DNA from: Nocardioides panacisoli
GTDB lineage: Bacteria > Actinomycetota > Actinomycetes > Propionibacteriales > Nocardioidaceae
Reading direction: 5' to 3'
Length of the DNA: 64,000 bases
Assembly (NCBI RefSeq): GCF_019448235.1
Contig: NZ_CP080409.1
Coordinates: forward strand, 3,286,001 to 3,350,000
Position numbers and translations under genes: made by a program. Of the stretch, positions 33,994 to 47,048 are shown piece after piece. Every line of letters starts with the position of its first letter. Within the stretch, counting starts at the first letter, position 1. The notes under the pieces were generated by a model that was not told the origin of the DNA, searched no databases, and saw only the letters and a program-made list of their open reading frames with translations.

Positions 33994-35366
33994 GGAACCG
34001 TCTGCGCAGGATCCGCGTCCTCGTCGCGGTGCTGTTCTCCACCCTGCTCCTGACCGGCTGCGAGTTCGACGTCTACTCGCTCCCGCTGCCGGGCGGTGCG
34101 GACGTGGGGGAGGACCCGATCACCGTCACCGTGGAGTTCAATGACGTGCTGGACCTCGTCCCGCAGTCCTCGGTGAAGTACAACGAGGTCGACATCGGAC
34201 GCGTGACCGACGTCGAGCTCGGCGGCGAGGACGGGCGCACCGCCCGGGTCACGCTGCTGGTGCGCAACGACACCGGCCTGCCCGCCAACGCGCGGGCCAA
34301 CATCCGCCAGACCAGCCTGCTGGGGGAGAAGTTCGTCTCCTTCGCCGATCCCACGCAGGAGTCGGCGAGCGGCGAGCTCGCCGACGGCGACCTCGTCCCG
34401 CTGGCCCGCACCGGCCGCAACCCCGAGGTCGAGGAGGTGCTCGGTGCGCTGAGCCTGATCCTCAACGGCGGTGGCGTCGCGCAGCTGCGCACGATCGCCA
34501 AGGAGGTCAACCTCGCCCTGGAGGGGCGCGAGGAGAACGTGAAGTCGGCGCTGCGCCAGGTCCGTGACCTGATGAGCCAGCTCGACCAGCGCAAGGGCGA
34601 CATCATCGACGCGCTGGAGTCGGTCAACCGGCTCGCCAAGCAGGTGCGCGCCCAGCAGGACAGCATCGACCTCGCCCTGGAGGAGCTGCCCAGCGCCGTG
34701 CTGTCGCTGGACCGCCAGCGGGAGGACCTGGTCTCCATGCTGCAGGGACTCAACCGGCTCGGCGACGTCGGCGTCCGGGTGATCCGGCAGACCGAGGACG
34801 TCACCATCGAGTCGCTCGAGCAGCTCTTCCCGGTGCTCAACCAGCTCTCGAACTCCGGTGACAACCTCGCCAACTCCATCGAGGCGCTCGTATTCCCGTT
34901 CATCGACGCCGCCGTGGGCCGCGACCCGCAGGTGGCCCGCAACCTGCACATGGGCGACTACGTGAACCTCGACGCCGAGCTCGAGATCGACCTGGCCAAC
35001 CCGCAGCTGCCGACGATCTGCCTGGAGCCGATCAATGACGCGCTGCCGTGTGACGAGGTCATCGGCCCGATCTTCAACTGCATCGAGGAGGGCCTCAACG
35101 ACCCCTCGGCCTGCACCAGCCTGCCGCAGGAGATCCTGCAGGGCGTGGCCGGTGACCAGCTCTGCCAGACGCTCCAGCTGCCCGTCGTCTGTGGTGGCAA
35201 CACCGGTGGCGGCGGCAACGGTGGCGGCGGCAACGGCGGTGGTGGCACCGGCGGCGGTGGCACCGGCGGCAACGGCGGCGGCCTGCTGCCCAACCTGGGC
35301 AACGGCGGCACCTCGCCGCTCGACGGGCTGCTGCGCGCTCCGCTCCAGTCAGGAGGTGGCCGATGA
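33990..35366 (+). CDS. mceE: MCE family lipoprotein MceE (LprK-like)
   Basis: 458 aa from ATG 33990. It begins with a lipoprotein signal (LLLTGC, Cys24 acylated) instead of a membrane anchor, the hallmark of the E subunit. The MCE domain is 'VEFNDVLDLVPQSSVKYNEVDIGRVTDV' (in part). A helical rod follows, then a cysteine-rich region and a C-terminal low-complexity tail of GGGGN/GGGGT repeats at about residues 400-430. The lipid-anchored subunit helps close the tunnel at the outer end. The glycine tail is longer than in most homologues. The stop overlaps mceF by 4 nt. Confidence 0.93.
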   Translation: MRNRLRRIRVLVAVLFSTLLLTGCEFDVYSLPLPGGADVGEDPITVTVEFNDVLDLVPQSSVKYNEVDIGRVTDVELGGEDGRTARVTLLVRNDTGLPANARANIRQTSLLGEKFVSFADPTQESASGELADGDLVPLARTGRNPEVEEVLGALSLILNGGGVAQLRTIAKEVNLALEGREENVKSALRQVRDLMSQLDQRKGDIIDALESVNRLAKQVRAQQDSIDLALEELPSAVLSLDRQREDLVSMLQGLNRLGDVGVRVIRQTEDVTIESLEQLFPVLNQLSNSGDNLANSIEALVFPFIDAAVGRDPQVARNLHMGDYVNLDAELEIDLANPQLPTICLEPINDALPCDEVIGPIFNCIEEGLNDPSACTSLPQEILQGVAGDQLCQTLQLPVVCGGNTGGGGNGGGGNGGGGTGGGGTGGNGGGLLPNLGNGGTSPLDGLLRAPLQSGGGR

Positions 35367-36652
35367 TCACCCGGCGCACGAAGGTCCAGCTGCTGGTCTT
35401 CGTCATCATCACCGTGCTCGGCGTGACCTACGTCGGCGCGAAGTACGCCCAGCTCGACCGCCTGATCCTCGACCGGTCCTACGACGTGGTGGCGAAGTTC
35501 GAGGAGTCCGGCGGCATCTTCGTCGGCGGCGAGGTCACCTACCGCGGCGTCCGCGTCGGCCAGGTCACCGACATGCAGGTCACCGACGAGGGCGTCGACG
35601 TCGTGCTGCGCATCGACAACGAGTGGGACGCGATCCCCTCCGACGCGCGGGCACTGGTCGGCAACCGCTCCGCCATCGGTGAGCAGTACGTCGAGATCCA
35701 GCCGACCGTCGACGACGGGCCGTTCCTCGAGGACGGGTCGGAGATCCTGGTCACCGAGACCCCGATCCGCACCGAGAAGCTGCTCGCCGACATCTCCCAG
35801 ACCGTCTCCGACGTCGACCAGGAAGCGCTGCGCACCACCGTGAGCGAGCTGGGCGTCGCCTTCGACGGCACGGGGGAGGACCTCCAGCAGATCATCGACA
35901 CCGGCAACTCCTTCATCGAGGCCGCCGACGAGAACTTCGACGTCACCACCGAGCTGATCCGCAACGCCAACACCGTGCTCAACGGCCAGGTGGACAGCGA
36001 GAGCTCGCTGCGCACCTTCGCCGACCAGCTCTCGCTGTTCAGCACCGCGCTGGCCGACGCCGATCCGGACCTGCGTCGCCTCATCGACACCGGGTCCTTC
36101 TCGGTCAACCAGTTGCGCGCCTTCCTGGAGGCCAACGAGGTCCCGCTCCAGGAGCTGCTGCAGGACCTGGTCACCACCGGCCAGGTCGTGGTGCGCCACC
36201 TGCCGGCCATCGAGCAGGCACTGATCGTGTTCCCCTACGTCGTGGAGGGGGCGTGGAGCGTGGTCGCCAAGGACGACGACAACCTCTACGACGCCCACTT
36301 CGGGCTGATCCTCAGCGACAGCCACCCCTGCACCGAGGGGTACGAGAGCACCCAGAAGCGGACGCCGTTCCAGGGCGAGGACCTGGCCCTGAACACCGAC
36401 GCCCGGTGCACCGCCCCGCCCAGCACGAACTCCCGCGGGGCGCAGAACCTGCCGCGGGTCGCGCCCGACCTCGACGGTCCGGACCCCGAGAGCGTCATCG
36501 GCAGCTTCGACGTCGACAGCGGCGAGTTCGCCTGGGGTGAGCAGCAGTCCACCTCCTTGCCCCGGACCGGTAGCGTTGCGCCGCCGGACGGGCTCGGAAA
36601 GGACGCGTGGAAGTGGCTGTACCTCCAACCTCTCCTGGACAGTCAGGAGTGA
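35363..36652 (+). CDS. mceF: MCE family protein MceF
   Basis: 429 aa from ATG 35363. Anchor helix 'VQLLVFVIITVLGVTYVGAKYAQ' (in part) and MCE domain 'FEESGGIFVGGEVTYRGVRVGQVTDM' (in part), followed by 'AIGEQYVEIQP'. A helical rod follows and a long C-terminal extension with 'HFGLILSDSHPCTEGYEST' (in part), a cysteine-bearing region typical of the F subunit. It completes the MceA-F set. Its stop overlaps the first Mce-associated gene by 4 nt (GTGA). Confidence 0.93.
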   Translation: MITRRTKVQLLVFVIITVLGVTYVGAKYAQLDRLILDRSYDVVAKFEESGGIFVGGEVTYRGVRVGQVTDMQVTDEGVDVVLRIDNEWDAIPSDARALVGNRSAIGEQYVEIQPTVDDGPFLEDGSEILVTETPIRTEKLLADISQTVSDVDQEALRTTVSELGVAFDGTGEDLQQIIDTGNSFIEAADENFDVTTELIRNANTVLNGQVDSESSLRTFADQLSLFSTALADADPDLRRLIDTGSFSVNQLRAFLEANEVPLQELLQDLVTTGQVVVRHLPAIEQALIVFPYVVEGAWSVVAKDDDNLYDAHFGLILSDSHPCTEGYESTQKRTPFQGEDLALNTDARCTAPPSTNSRGAQNLPRVAPDLDGPDPESVIGSFDVDSGEFAWGEQQSTSLPRTGSVAPPDGLGKDAWKWLYLQPLLDSQE

Positions 36653-37347
36653 GCGGGCCCGCCGCACGACGGGTCGCCCCGCTGTGGTGGGTGCTGTCCA
36701 CACTGGTGTTCCTCGTCGTCGCCTGCCTGGTCTTCGTCGGCTGGGTCTACCTCGACCGCGCCGGTGAGGGCGGCATCGGCGCCCGCACCGAGGCGCTGCG
36801 TGCCGACACCGTCGACGCCGCCCAGGTGCGTTCCGACGCCCGGCAGCGAGCCACCGAGTTCGTGGAGGAGTTCTTCACATACGGGCCCGACGACCTGGAC
36901 GACCAGGGCAGCCTCGCGGGCTTCAAGGACCGCATCCGACCGCTGATGTCGGCGAAGTTCCGCACCGCCCTGGACCAGCGCCTGCTCCAGATCGAGGGAA
37001 TCGTCGCGCAGTACGAGGTCCGCAGCGCCGGCACGGTGCAGGGCGTGGGCGTGGCGTCCTTCGACGAGGACTCCGCCGAGGTCCTCGTCGGCGGGTGGGG
37101 CACACAGGCCTACCCGAACCCGGAGAAGGAGTCGGAGGAGATCAAGGGCGACCGGTTGCCCTTCCGCTTCGAGGTCTCACTGGTCAGGGTCGACGGTGAG
37201 TGGCTGGTGGACAACCTGGACTCCTTCGACGACCAGGACGAGGGACTCGCCGACCCCACCGAGGCGCCGGAGCCCTCCGCCCCCGGGTCATCCGAGCCCT
37301 CGCCGAGCGTGCCGGTGCCGAGCGAGAGCCAGGGGGACGGCCAGTGA
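36649..37347 (+). CDS. Mce-associated membrane protein (Mam) 1
   Basis: 232 aa from GTG 36649. A short cytoplasmic N-terminus, one membrane helix 'VLSTLVFLVVACLVFVGWVYL' (in part), then an NTF2-like/Mam domain: 'ARQRATEFVEEFFTYGPDDLDDQ' (in part), 'RPLMSAKFRTAL', 'AGTVQGVGVASFDEDSAEVLVGG' (in part) and 'RFEVSLVRVDGEWLVDNLDSF' (in part). A Pro/Ser/Glu tail ends it. Mam proteins stabilise Mce complexes or tune them (as Rv0199/OmamA and related do). It lies between mceF and Mam 2 with overlapping stops and starts, so it is translated with them. Confidence 0.9.
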   Translation: MSGPAARRVAPLWWVLSTLVFLVVACLVFVGWVYLDRAGEGGIGARTEALRADTVDAAQVRSDARQRATEFVEEFFTYGPDDLDDQGSLAGFKDRIRPLMSAKFRTALDQRLLQIEGIVAQYEVRSAGTVQGVGVASFDEDSAEVLVGGWGTQAYPNPEKESEEIKGDRLPFRFEVSLVRVDGEWLVDNLDSFDDQDEGLADPTEAPEPSAPGSSEPSPSVPVPSESQGDGQ

Positions 37348-38312
37348 GCCCGAACCTCTACGACCTGCTCGACGTCGACCCCACCGCCTCCACCGAGGAG
37401 ATCCGGGAGGCCTGGGCCGAGGCGATCGCCGACCTGGGACCGACCGACCGGCGCTTCCGTGCCTACACCGACGCCGCCAGTGTGCTGATGGACCCCGACC
37501 GCCGGGCGGCGTACGACGCCGAGCTGGCCGCGCAGGAGCCTGCGGCAGCGGAGCCGACGGCCGAGGAGGCCACCGACGGGCACGCGGGAGCCGGGGAGAC
37601 CGCCCCGGAGGAGCGGGCCGCGAGCGGGAAGGACGAGACCGCCGGACCCGACGAGGACGACGACGAGGACGAGGGCGAGGCGACGGCCGCCGACGAGCGC
37701 GAGGACGAGGCGTCCGTCGGGCCGGCGGACCTTGCCGGCGCAGCGCCCGCGGCGACCCGTCCGGCGTCGACCGGGACCGCGATGCTCGCCTCACGCCCCC
37801 CGCAGTGGGTCGTCGCGACGGTCGCGGCGGTGGCGGTGGTCGTGATCGCCACGACGGCCTGGGTGCTCACCTGGCCCGGCACCTTCGGCACCGCTCCCGA
37901 CGCCCGGTCAGCACAGCAGGAGCGCGCCGCGGAGAGCATCGCCGCTGCCGAGCGCATCGCTCCGCAGGTGCTGAGCTATGACCACCGCGACATGGGCGAC
38001 GACCGGCTCGCCGAGCTCCAGGAGCTGATGACGCCCTCCTACGCCGAGGAGTGGGTGGGCGTCCAGGAGGGGCTGCGGGAGCAGGCCCAGCAGCAGGAGG
38101 CCGTCGTGACCGCGGCGGTGCGGGGCAGCGCGATCTCCGGCCTCAGCGACGACGGCGGCCAGTCCGAGGTGCTCGTCTTCGTGGACCAGCTGGTCCAGAA
38201 GAGCGGCGAGGACGACAGCGAGCTGACCATGTGGGCGACCCTCCGGCTCATCCGCGACGGGGAGACCTGGCAGCTGGAGAAGATCTGCACCACCGACCCG
38301 GAGTGCGGCTGA
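37344..38312 (+). CDS. Mce-associated protein with N-terminal degenerate J-domain (Mam 2)
   Basis: 322 aa from GTG 37344, overlapping the previous stop by 4 nt. Residues 2-60 resemble a DnaJ domain ('LYDLLDVDPTASTEEIREAW', then 'AASVLMDPDRRAAYDAEL'), but the catalytic HPD between helices II and III is absent (the place reads ADLGPTD). About 75 acidic, disordered residues follow, a membrane helix ('WVVATVAAVAVVVIATTAWVL' in part) and a C-terminal Mam/NTF2-like domain ('TPSYAEEWVGVQEGLREQ', 'ISGLSDDGGQSEVLVFVDQ' in part). Without HPD it should not stimulate Hsp70; a protein-contact role is likely. The arrangement is unusual. Confidence 0.85.
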   Translation: MSPNLYDLLDVDPTASTEEIREAWAEAIADLGPTDRRFRAYTDAASVLMDPDRRAAYDAELAAQEPAAAEPTAEEATDGHAGAGETAPEERAASGKDETAGPDEDDDEDEGEATAADEREDEASVGPADLAGAAPAATRPASTGTAMLASRPPQWVVATVAAVAVVVIATTAWVLTWPGTFGTAPDARSAQQERAAESIAAAERIAPQVLSYDHRDMGDDRLAELQELMTPSYAEEWVGVQEGLREQAQQQEAVVTAAVRGSAISGLSDDGGQSEVLVFVDQLVQKSGEDDSELTMWATLRLIRDGETWQLEKICTTDPECG

Positions 38313-38350
38313 ACCCGCGCCCGAACCGGGGCCCAGGCCCGTGTGGGTGC

Positions 38351-38379
38351 TTGACCTGAGTGCCCCCGCCGGGGATGAT
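38351..38379 (+). promoter_or_regulatory. rpoB upstream promoter P1
   Basis: TTGACC (38351-38356), 17-bp spacer, GATGAT (38374-38379). It lies in the 243-nt leader between the mce operon and rpoB. With P2 it forms a tandem pair, as is common for rpoBC. Confidence 0.7.
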
Positions 38380-38423
38380 CCTCTGCGAATGGGAACGTCG
38401 CCCCCGGGCGGTGACGCCCGATG

Positions 38424-38452
38424 TTGTCCGGCGCCCTCCGGTCGTGTAACGT
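38424..38452 (+). promoter_or_regulatory. rpoB upstream promoter P2
   Basis: TTGTCC (38424-38429), 17-bp spacer, TAACGT (38447-38452), 104 nt before the rpoB start. It fits the actinobacterial TAnnnT -10 pattern. Confidence 0.65.
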
Positions 38453-38555
38453 GGCGCCTTGCGCCTGCCCTCAAATGCACATTGGCCTGTCCGGTGGCCG
38501 ATGAATGTGGTTGGCCGGCGCCTCCGTACAGCGATTCGCTCGAAGGACAACACTC

Positions 38556-41500
38556 TTGGCCGCGCGTACCACTCCCGGTAAGACCCGCATTTCTTTCGCG
38601 AAGATCAACGAACCGCTCGAGCTCCCGCAGCTCCTCTCCCTCCAGACCGACAGTTTCGACTGGCTGATCGGCAACGAGGACCACCTGGGTCGCGTCGAGG
38701 AGCGACGCTCCCGTGGTGAGGACGTCTCGGACAAGTCCGGCCTCGCCGAGATCTTCGAGGAGATCTCGCCGATCGAGGACTTCAACGAGACCATGTCGCT
38801 CTCGTTCGACAGCCCGGTCTTCTACGACCCGAACTACTCGGTCGAGGAGTGCAAGGAGAAGGACCTCACCTACTCCGCGCCGCTCTACGTCTCCGCCGAG
38901 TTCATGAACAACGAGACCGGCGAGATCAAGGGCCAGACGGTCTTCATGGGCGAGTTCCCGCTCATGACCCCCAAGGGCACCTTCGTCATCAACGGCACCG
39001 AGCGTGTCGTCGTCTCCCAGCTGGTCCGGTCCCCGGGCGTGTACTTCGAGCGCACCCCGGACAAGACCTCCGACAAGGACATCTACACCTCCAAGCTCAT
39101 CCCGAGCCGCGGCGCCTGGCTCGAGTTCGAGATCGACAAGCGCGACCTGGTCGGCGTCCGCCTCGACCGCAAGCGCAAGCAGAACGTCATCGTGCTGCTC
39201 AAGGCCCTGCAGGCCGTCGCCGAGGACATCGGCGAGGAGTACGACTTCGACGCGGTCATGGCCGAGATGCGCCAGTACGAGTCGATCCAGTACACCGAGG
39301 AGAAGGACGCCACCACCAGCGCCGACGAGGCGCTGCTGGACATCTACCGCAAGCTGCGTCCCGGTGAGCCGCCGACGCGCGAGGCCGCGCTGACGCTGTT
39401 GAAGAACTACTACTTCAACCCGAAGCGCTACGACCTGGCCAAGGTCGGTCGCTACAAGGTCAACAAGAAGATCGGCGCCGGCCAGGCCTACGACCAGCAG
39501 ACGCTGACCATCGCCGACGTGGTCGCCACGATCCGCTACCTCGTCGCGCTGCACGACGGCCGCGAGGACCTCACCGACGCCGAGGGCGAGGAGATCTACC
39601 TCGACCTCGACGACATCGACCACTTCGGCAACCGCCGCATGCGGACCGTCGGCGAGCTCATCCAGAACCAGCTGCGCACCGGACTCGCGCGGATGGAGCG
39701 CGTGGTGCGCGAGCGGATGACCACCCAGGACGTCGAGGCCATCACGCCGCAGTCGCTGATCAACATCCGTCCGGTCGTCGCGGCGCTGAAGGAGTTCTTC
39801 GGCACCTCGCAGCTCTCGCAGTTCATGGACCAGACGAACCCGATCGCGGGCCTGACGCACAAGCGCCGGCTCTCCGCGCTCGGCCCCGGCGGTCTGTCCC
39901 GTGACCGCGCGGGCATGGAGGTCCGTGACGTCCACCCGTCGCACTACGGCCGGATGTGCCCGATCGAGACCCCGGAGGGCCCGAACATCGGTCTGATCGG
40001 GTCGCTGGCCTCCTACGGCCGGATCAACCCGTTCGGGTTCGTCGAGACGCCGTACCGCGTGGTGGAGAAGGGTCGCGTCACCGACGAGATCCACTACCTG
40101 ACCGCCGACGACGAGGACCGCTACGTCATCGCGCAGGCCAACGCGCAGATCGACGAGCAGGGCAACTTCGTCAACGAGCGGGTCCTGGTGCGCCAGCGCG
40201 ACCAGGAGGTCTCCGAGATCCTGCGCGAGGAAATCGACTACATGGACGTCTCGCCGCGCCAGATGGTGTCGGTGGCGACCGCGTTGATCCCCTTCCTCGA
40301 GCACGACGACGCCAACCGTGCGCTCATGGGCGCCAACATGCAGCGCCAGGCCGTCCCGCTGATCAAGGCCGACAGCCCGTTCGTCGGCACCGGTGTGGAG
40401 CGCCGCGCCGCCATCGACGCCGGTGACGTGATGGTCGCCGAGTCCGCCGGTGTGGTGAAGAGCGTGACCGCCGACCTCATCGAGGTCATGAACGACGACG
40501 GCACCCACGTCAGCTACAAGATGGCGAAGTTCCGTCGGTCCAACCAGGGCACCTGCATCAACCAGTCCCCGCTGGTCGACGCCGGCGACCGCGTCGAGGT
40601 CGGTTCGCCGATCGCCGACGGTCCCAGCACCGACAACGCGGAGATGGCGCTCGGCCAGAACCTGCTGGTGGCGTTCATGTCCTGGCAGGGCCACAACTAC
40701 GAGGACGCGATCATCCTCAGCCAGCGCCTGGTGCAGGAGGACGTCCTCACCTCGATCCACATCGAGGAGCACGAGGTCGACGCCCGCGACACCAAGCTGG
40801 GGCCGGAGGAGATCACCCGCGACATCCCCAACGTCAGCGAGGAGACCCTCGCCGACCTGGACGAGCGCGGCATCATCCGCATCGGTGCGGAGGTCTCGCC
40901 GGGCGACATCCTCGTCGGCAAGGTCACCCCCAAGGGTGAGACCGAGCTGACGCCGGAGGAGCGGCTGCTGCGCGCGATCTTCGGTGAGAAGGCCCGCGAG
41001 GTCCGCGACACCTCGATGAAGGTGCCGCACGGCGAGTCCGGCACCGTCATCGGCGTGCGGGTCTTCGACCGCGAGGACGGCGACGAGCTGCCCCCGGGCG
41101 TCAACCAGCTGGTGCGGGTCTACGTCGCGCAGAAGCGCAAGATCTCCGTCGGTGACAAGCTCGCCGGCCGGCACGGCAACAAGGGCGTGATCGCCAAGAT
41201 CCTGCCCACCGAGGACATGCCGTTCATGGAGGACGGCACCCCGGTCGACGTCGTGCTGAACCCGCTGGGCGTGCCGCGCCGGATGAACATCGGCCAGGTG
41301 CTCGAGCTGCACCTGGGCTGGCTGGCCAAGCAGGGGTGGGACCTCAACCTGTCCGACGACCCCGACAACGCCGACTGGAAGCAGCGGCTGATCGACATCC
41401 ACGCCGACAAGGTGGAGGGCGACAGCAAGGTCGCCACCCCCGTCTTCGACGGTGCGCGTGAGGACGAGATCACCGGCCTGCTCGGCAGCGCGCTGCCCAA

Positions 41501-42047
41501 CCGTGACGGCGTACGCCTCATGGGTGGCGACGGCAAGGCCAACCTGTTCGACGGTCGCTCCGGCGAGCCGTACCCGGACCCGGTGTCGGTGGGCTACATG
41601 TACATCCTCAAGCTCCACCACCTCGTGGACGACAAGATCCACGCGCGGTCGACGGGTCCGTACTCCATGATCACCCAGCAGCCGCTCGGCGGTAAGGCCC
41701 AGTTCGGTGGCCAGCGCTTCGGTGAGATGGAGGTCTGGGCGATGGAGGCGTACGGCGCCGCCTACGCCCTGCAGGAGCTGCTGACGATCAAGTCCGACGA
41801 CGTCGCGGGCCGCGTGAAGGTCTACGAGGCCATCGTGAAGGGCGAGAACATCCCCGACTCGGGCATCCCGGAGTCCTTCAAGGTGCTCGTCAAGGAGATG
41901 CAGTCGCTGTCGCTGAACGTGGAGGTCCTCAGCGAGGACGGCACCGCGATCGAGATGCGTGACTCCGAGGACGACGTGTTCCGCGCCGCGGAGGAGCTCG
42001 GCATCGACCTCTCCCGCCGTGAGCCCAACACGGTCGAAGAAGTGTGA
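38556..42047 (+). CDS. rpoB: DNA-directed RNA polymerase subunit beta
   Basis: 1163 aa from TTG 38556, the usual actinobacterial start type; AAGGAC lies 10 nt upstream and '[27 protein letters not shown]' (in part) aligns at the expected distance. The upstream in-frame codons to 38505 are leader. The rifampicin region reads '[32 protein letters not shown]' (in part), with Gln, Asp, His, Arg and Ser at the resistance positions, so it is predicted sensitive. The C-terminal '[24 protein letters not shown]' (in part) is intact. It forms the catalytic core with RpoC, which follows 57 nt later. No insertion or truncation is visible. Confidence 0.98.
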   Translation: MAARTTPGKTRISFAKINEPLELPQLLSLQTDSFDWLIGNEDHLGRVEERRSRGEDVSDKSGLAEIFEEISPIEDFNETMSLSFDSPVFYDPNYSVEECKEKDLTYSAPLYVSAEFMNNETGEIKGQTVFMGEFPLMTPKGTFVINGTERVVVSQLVRSPGVYFERTPDKTSDKDIYTSKLIPSRGAWLEFEIDKRDLVGVRLDRKRKQNVIVLLKALQAVAEDIGEEYDFDAVMAEMRQYESIQYTEEKDATTSADEALLDIYRKLRPGEPPTREAALTLLKNYYFNPKRYDLAKVGRYKVNKKIGAGQAYDQQTLTIADVVATIRYLVALHDGREDLTDAEGEEIYLDLDDIDHFGNRRMRTVGELIQNQLRTGLARMERVVRERMTTQDVEAITPQSLINIRPVVAALKEFFGTSQLSQFMDQTNPIAGLTHKRRLSALGPGGLSRDRAGMEVRDVHPSHYGRMCPIETPEGPNIGLIGSLASYGRINPFGFVETPYRVVEKGRVTDEIHYLTADDEDRYVIAQANAQIDEQGNFVNERVLVRQRDQEVSEILREEIDYMDVSPRQMVSVATALIPFLEHDDANRALMGANMQRQAVPLIKADSPFVGTGVERRAAIDAGDVMVAESAGVVKSVTADLIEVMNDDGTHVSYKMAKFRRSNQGTCINQSPLVDAGDRVEVGSPIADGPSTDNAEMALGQNLLVAFMSWQGHNYEDAIILSQRLVQEDVLTSIHIEEHEVDARDTKLGPEEITRDIPNVSEETLADLDERGIIRIGAEVSPGDILVGKVTPKGETELTPEERLLRAIFGEKAREVRDTSMKVPHGESGTVIGVRVFDREDGDELPPGVNQLVRVYVAQKRKISVGDKLAGRHGNKGVIAKILPTEDMPFMEDGTPVDVVLNPLGVPRRMNIGQVLELHLGWLAKQGWDLNLSDDPDNADWKQRLIDIHADKVEGDSKVATPVFDGAREDEITGLLGSALPNRDGVRLMGGDGKANLFDGRSGEPYPDPVSVGYMYILKLHHLVDDKIHARSTGPYSMITQQPLGGKAQFGGQRFGEMEVWAMEAYGAAYALQELLTIKSDDVAGRVKVYEAIVKGENIPDSGIPESFKVLVKEMQSLSLNVEVLSEDGTAIEMRDSEDDVFRAAEELGIDLSRREPNTVEEV

Positions 42048-42104
42048 GCGACCCGCTCACTCAAATGACTCTTAAGACTCGAACCAAGCGAAGGAATCAG
42101 CCAA

Positions 42105-45964
<3,860 letters not shown>

Positions 45965-45983
<19 letters not shown>

Positions 45984-46017
45984 TCGCGGAGCGATCGACT
46001 CTGGTGCCAAGGAACCA
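45965..46017 (+). terminator. Hairpin overlapping the rpoC stop codon
   Basis: TGGTTCCT (45965-45972) pairs with AGGAACCA (46010-46017), and CCAGAGTTGATCGC (45974-45987) with GCGATCGACTCTGG (45991-46004, one G-U). The stop TGA (45981-45983) lies inside the stem. It likely folds after the last ribosome leaves; acts as a 3' stabiliser or first terminator. Confidence 0.75.
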
Positions 46018-46077
46018 GGTCGAGTAGACGAAGGCCCTTCCGAGCTTGCTCGGGAGGGCCTTCGGCGTATCGAGACC
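46018..46077 (+). repeat. REP-like element carrying a second rpoC terminator hairpin
   Basis: Ends GGTCGAGTA...TATCGAGACC enclose a 15-bp hairpin GAAGGCCCTTCCGAG (46030-46044) / CTCGGGAGGGCCTTC (46049-46063, one T-G), loop CTTG. The pattern of GGTCGAG...CGAGACC ends around a variable hairpin is shared with other elements in the window. Confidence 0.7.
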
Positions 46078-46120
46078 AGCCAAGCGCCCGCGGCCACGTG
46101 ACCTGCGGCAGGCTGACCCC

Positions 46121-47035
46121 GTGCACTTCGACCTGCAGGCCCACCGTGGCGGGCTCGCGCTGACGGTGGAGAACACGCTGGCCGCGTTCGAGCGGGCACT
46201 CGCCGTGGGCGTCAGCACCCTGGAGTTCGACGTGCAGGTCACCGCGGACGGACGCGCCGTGATCGCCCACGACGCCGACCACGGCGGCCACCGGATCCGT
46301 GACCTCACGCTGGCCGAGGCCCGTTCCCTCGACGTCGGGTCGGTGCGCGATCCCCGGCACCCGGAGCAGGCACTCGCCCCCGGTGCGCGCATGCCGCTGC
46401 TCTCGGAGGTGGCAGACCTACTGCGCGCGGTCGCCGCGGACACCGTGCGCTGCAACGTCGAGCTCAAGGTCGCGGTCACCCGTCCCGGCACGAGTGCCGA
46501 CGCCGCGGAGTTCGTCGACGTCGTGCTGGCCGAGCTCGACGCCGCCGGCATCCTCGGGTGCAGCACCATCCAGAGCTTCGACTGGGCCGCCCTGCGGCGG
46601 GTGTCGGACGTGGCGCCGGAGGTGGCGACGTACGTCCTCAGTCACGAGGACCGGCTCGAGGTGGGTCGGCGCGGTGCTTCGCCGTGGCTCGGCGGCCTGG
46701 ACATCGACGACTTCGCCGGGTCGGTGCAGCACAAGTACGTCGCCGCTGCGGCCTCGATCGGCGCCGCGGCCGTCTCACCCGTCCACGGGACGTACGCCGA
46801 CGGTCCCGGTGGCCGCTCCCACGTGCCGTTCACCACCGCCGAGCTCGTCGAGGCGGCCCACGAGCAGGGCCTGCTGGTGGTGCCCTACACCGTCAACGAC
46901 GCCGCCCTGATGGCGTGGCTCATCGGACTCGGCGTCGACGGTTTCATCACCGACCACCCGGACCGGGCGCGCGACGTGATGGATGCGCACGGGCTGGAAC
47001 TGCCACCGGCGTACGTGCGGTCCCCGCCCGCCTGA
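46121..47035 (+). CDS. Glycerophosphodiester phosphodiesterase
   Basis: 304 aa from GTG 46121. The GDPD TIM barrel starts 'LQAHRGGLALTVENTLAAFERAL' (in part) with catalytic His and the Glu/Asp metal ligands in 'TLEFDVQVTADGRAVIAHDADHGG' (in part, second catalytic His), then 'CNVELKV' with the third Glu and the closing 'LGVDGFITDHPDRARDVM'. It hydrolyses glycerophosphodiesters (from phospholipid head groups) to glycerol-3-phosphate and alcohol, with Ca2+ or Mg2+. There is no signal peptide, so it is cytoplasmic. It is followed 13 nt later by the FAD-dependent reductase. Confidence 0.92.
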   Translation: MHFDLQAHRGGLALTVENTLAAFERALAVGVSTLEFDVQVTADGRAVIAHDADHGGHRIRDLTLAEARSLDVGSVRDPRHPEQALAPGARMPLLSEVADLLRAVAADTVRCNVELKVAVTRPGTSADAAEFVDVVLAELDAAGILGCSTIQSFDWAALRRVSDVAPEVATYVLSHEDRLEVGRRGASPWLGGLDIDDFAGSVQHKYVAAAASIGAAAVSPVHGTYADGPGGRSHVPFTTAELVEAAHEQGLLVVPYTVNDAALMAWLIGLGVDGFITDHPDRARDVMDAHGLELPPAYVRSPPA

Positions 47036-47048
47036 GAAGATTGTCCGC

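Noticed and set aside
35210..35290. Tandem GGCGGC-type repeats, CRISPR- or satellite-like
   Set aside because: They encode the glycine-rich tail of MceE and are not separated by spacers.
37908..41642. 1244-codon minus-strand frame opposite rpoB
   Set aside because: Antisense shadow caused by strong codon bias in rpoB; no domain or start signal seen.
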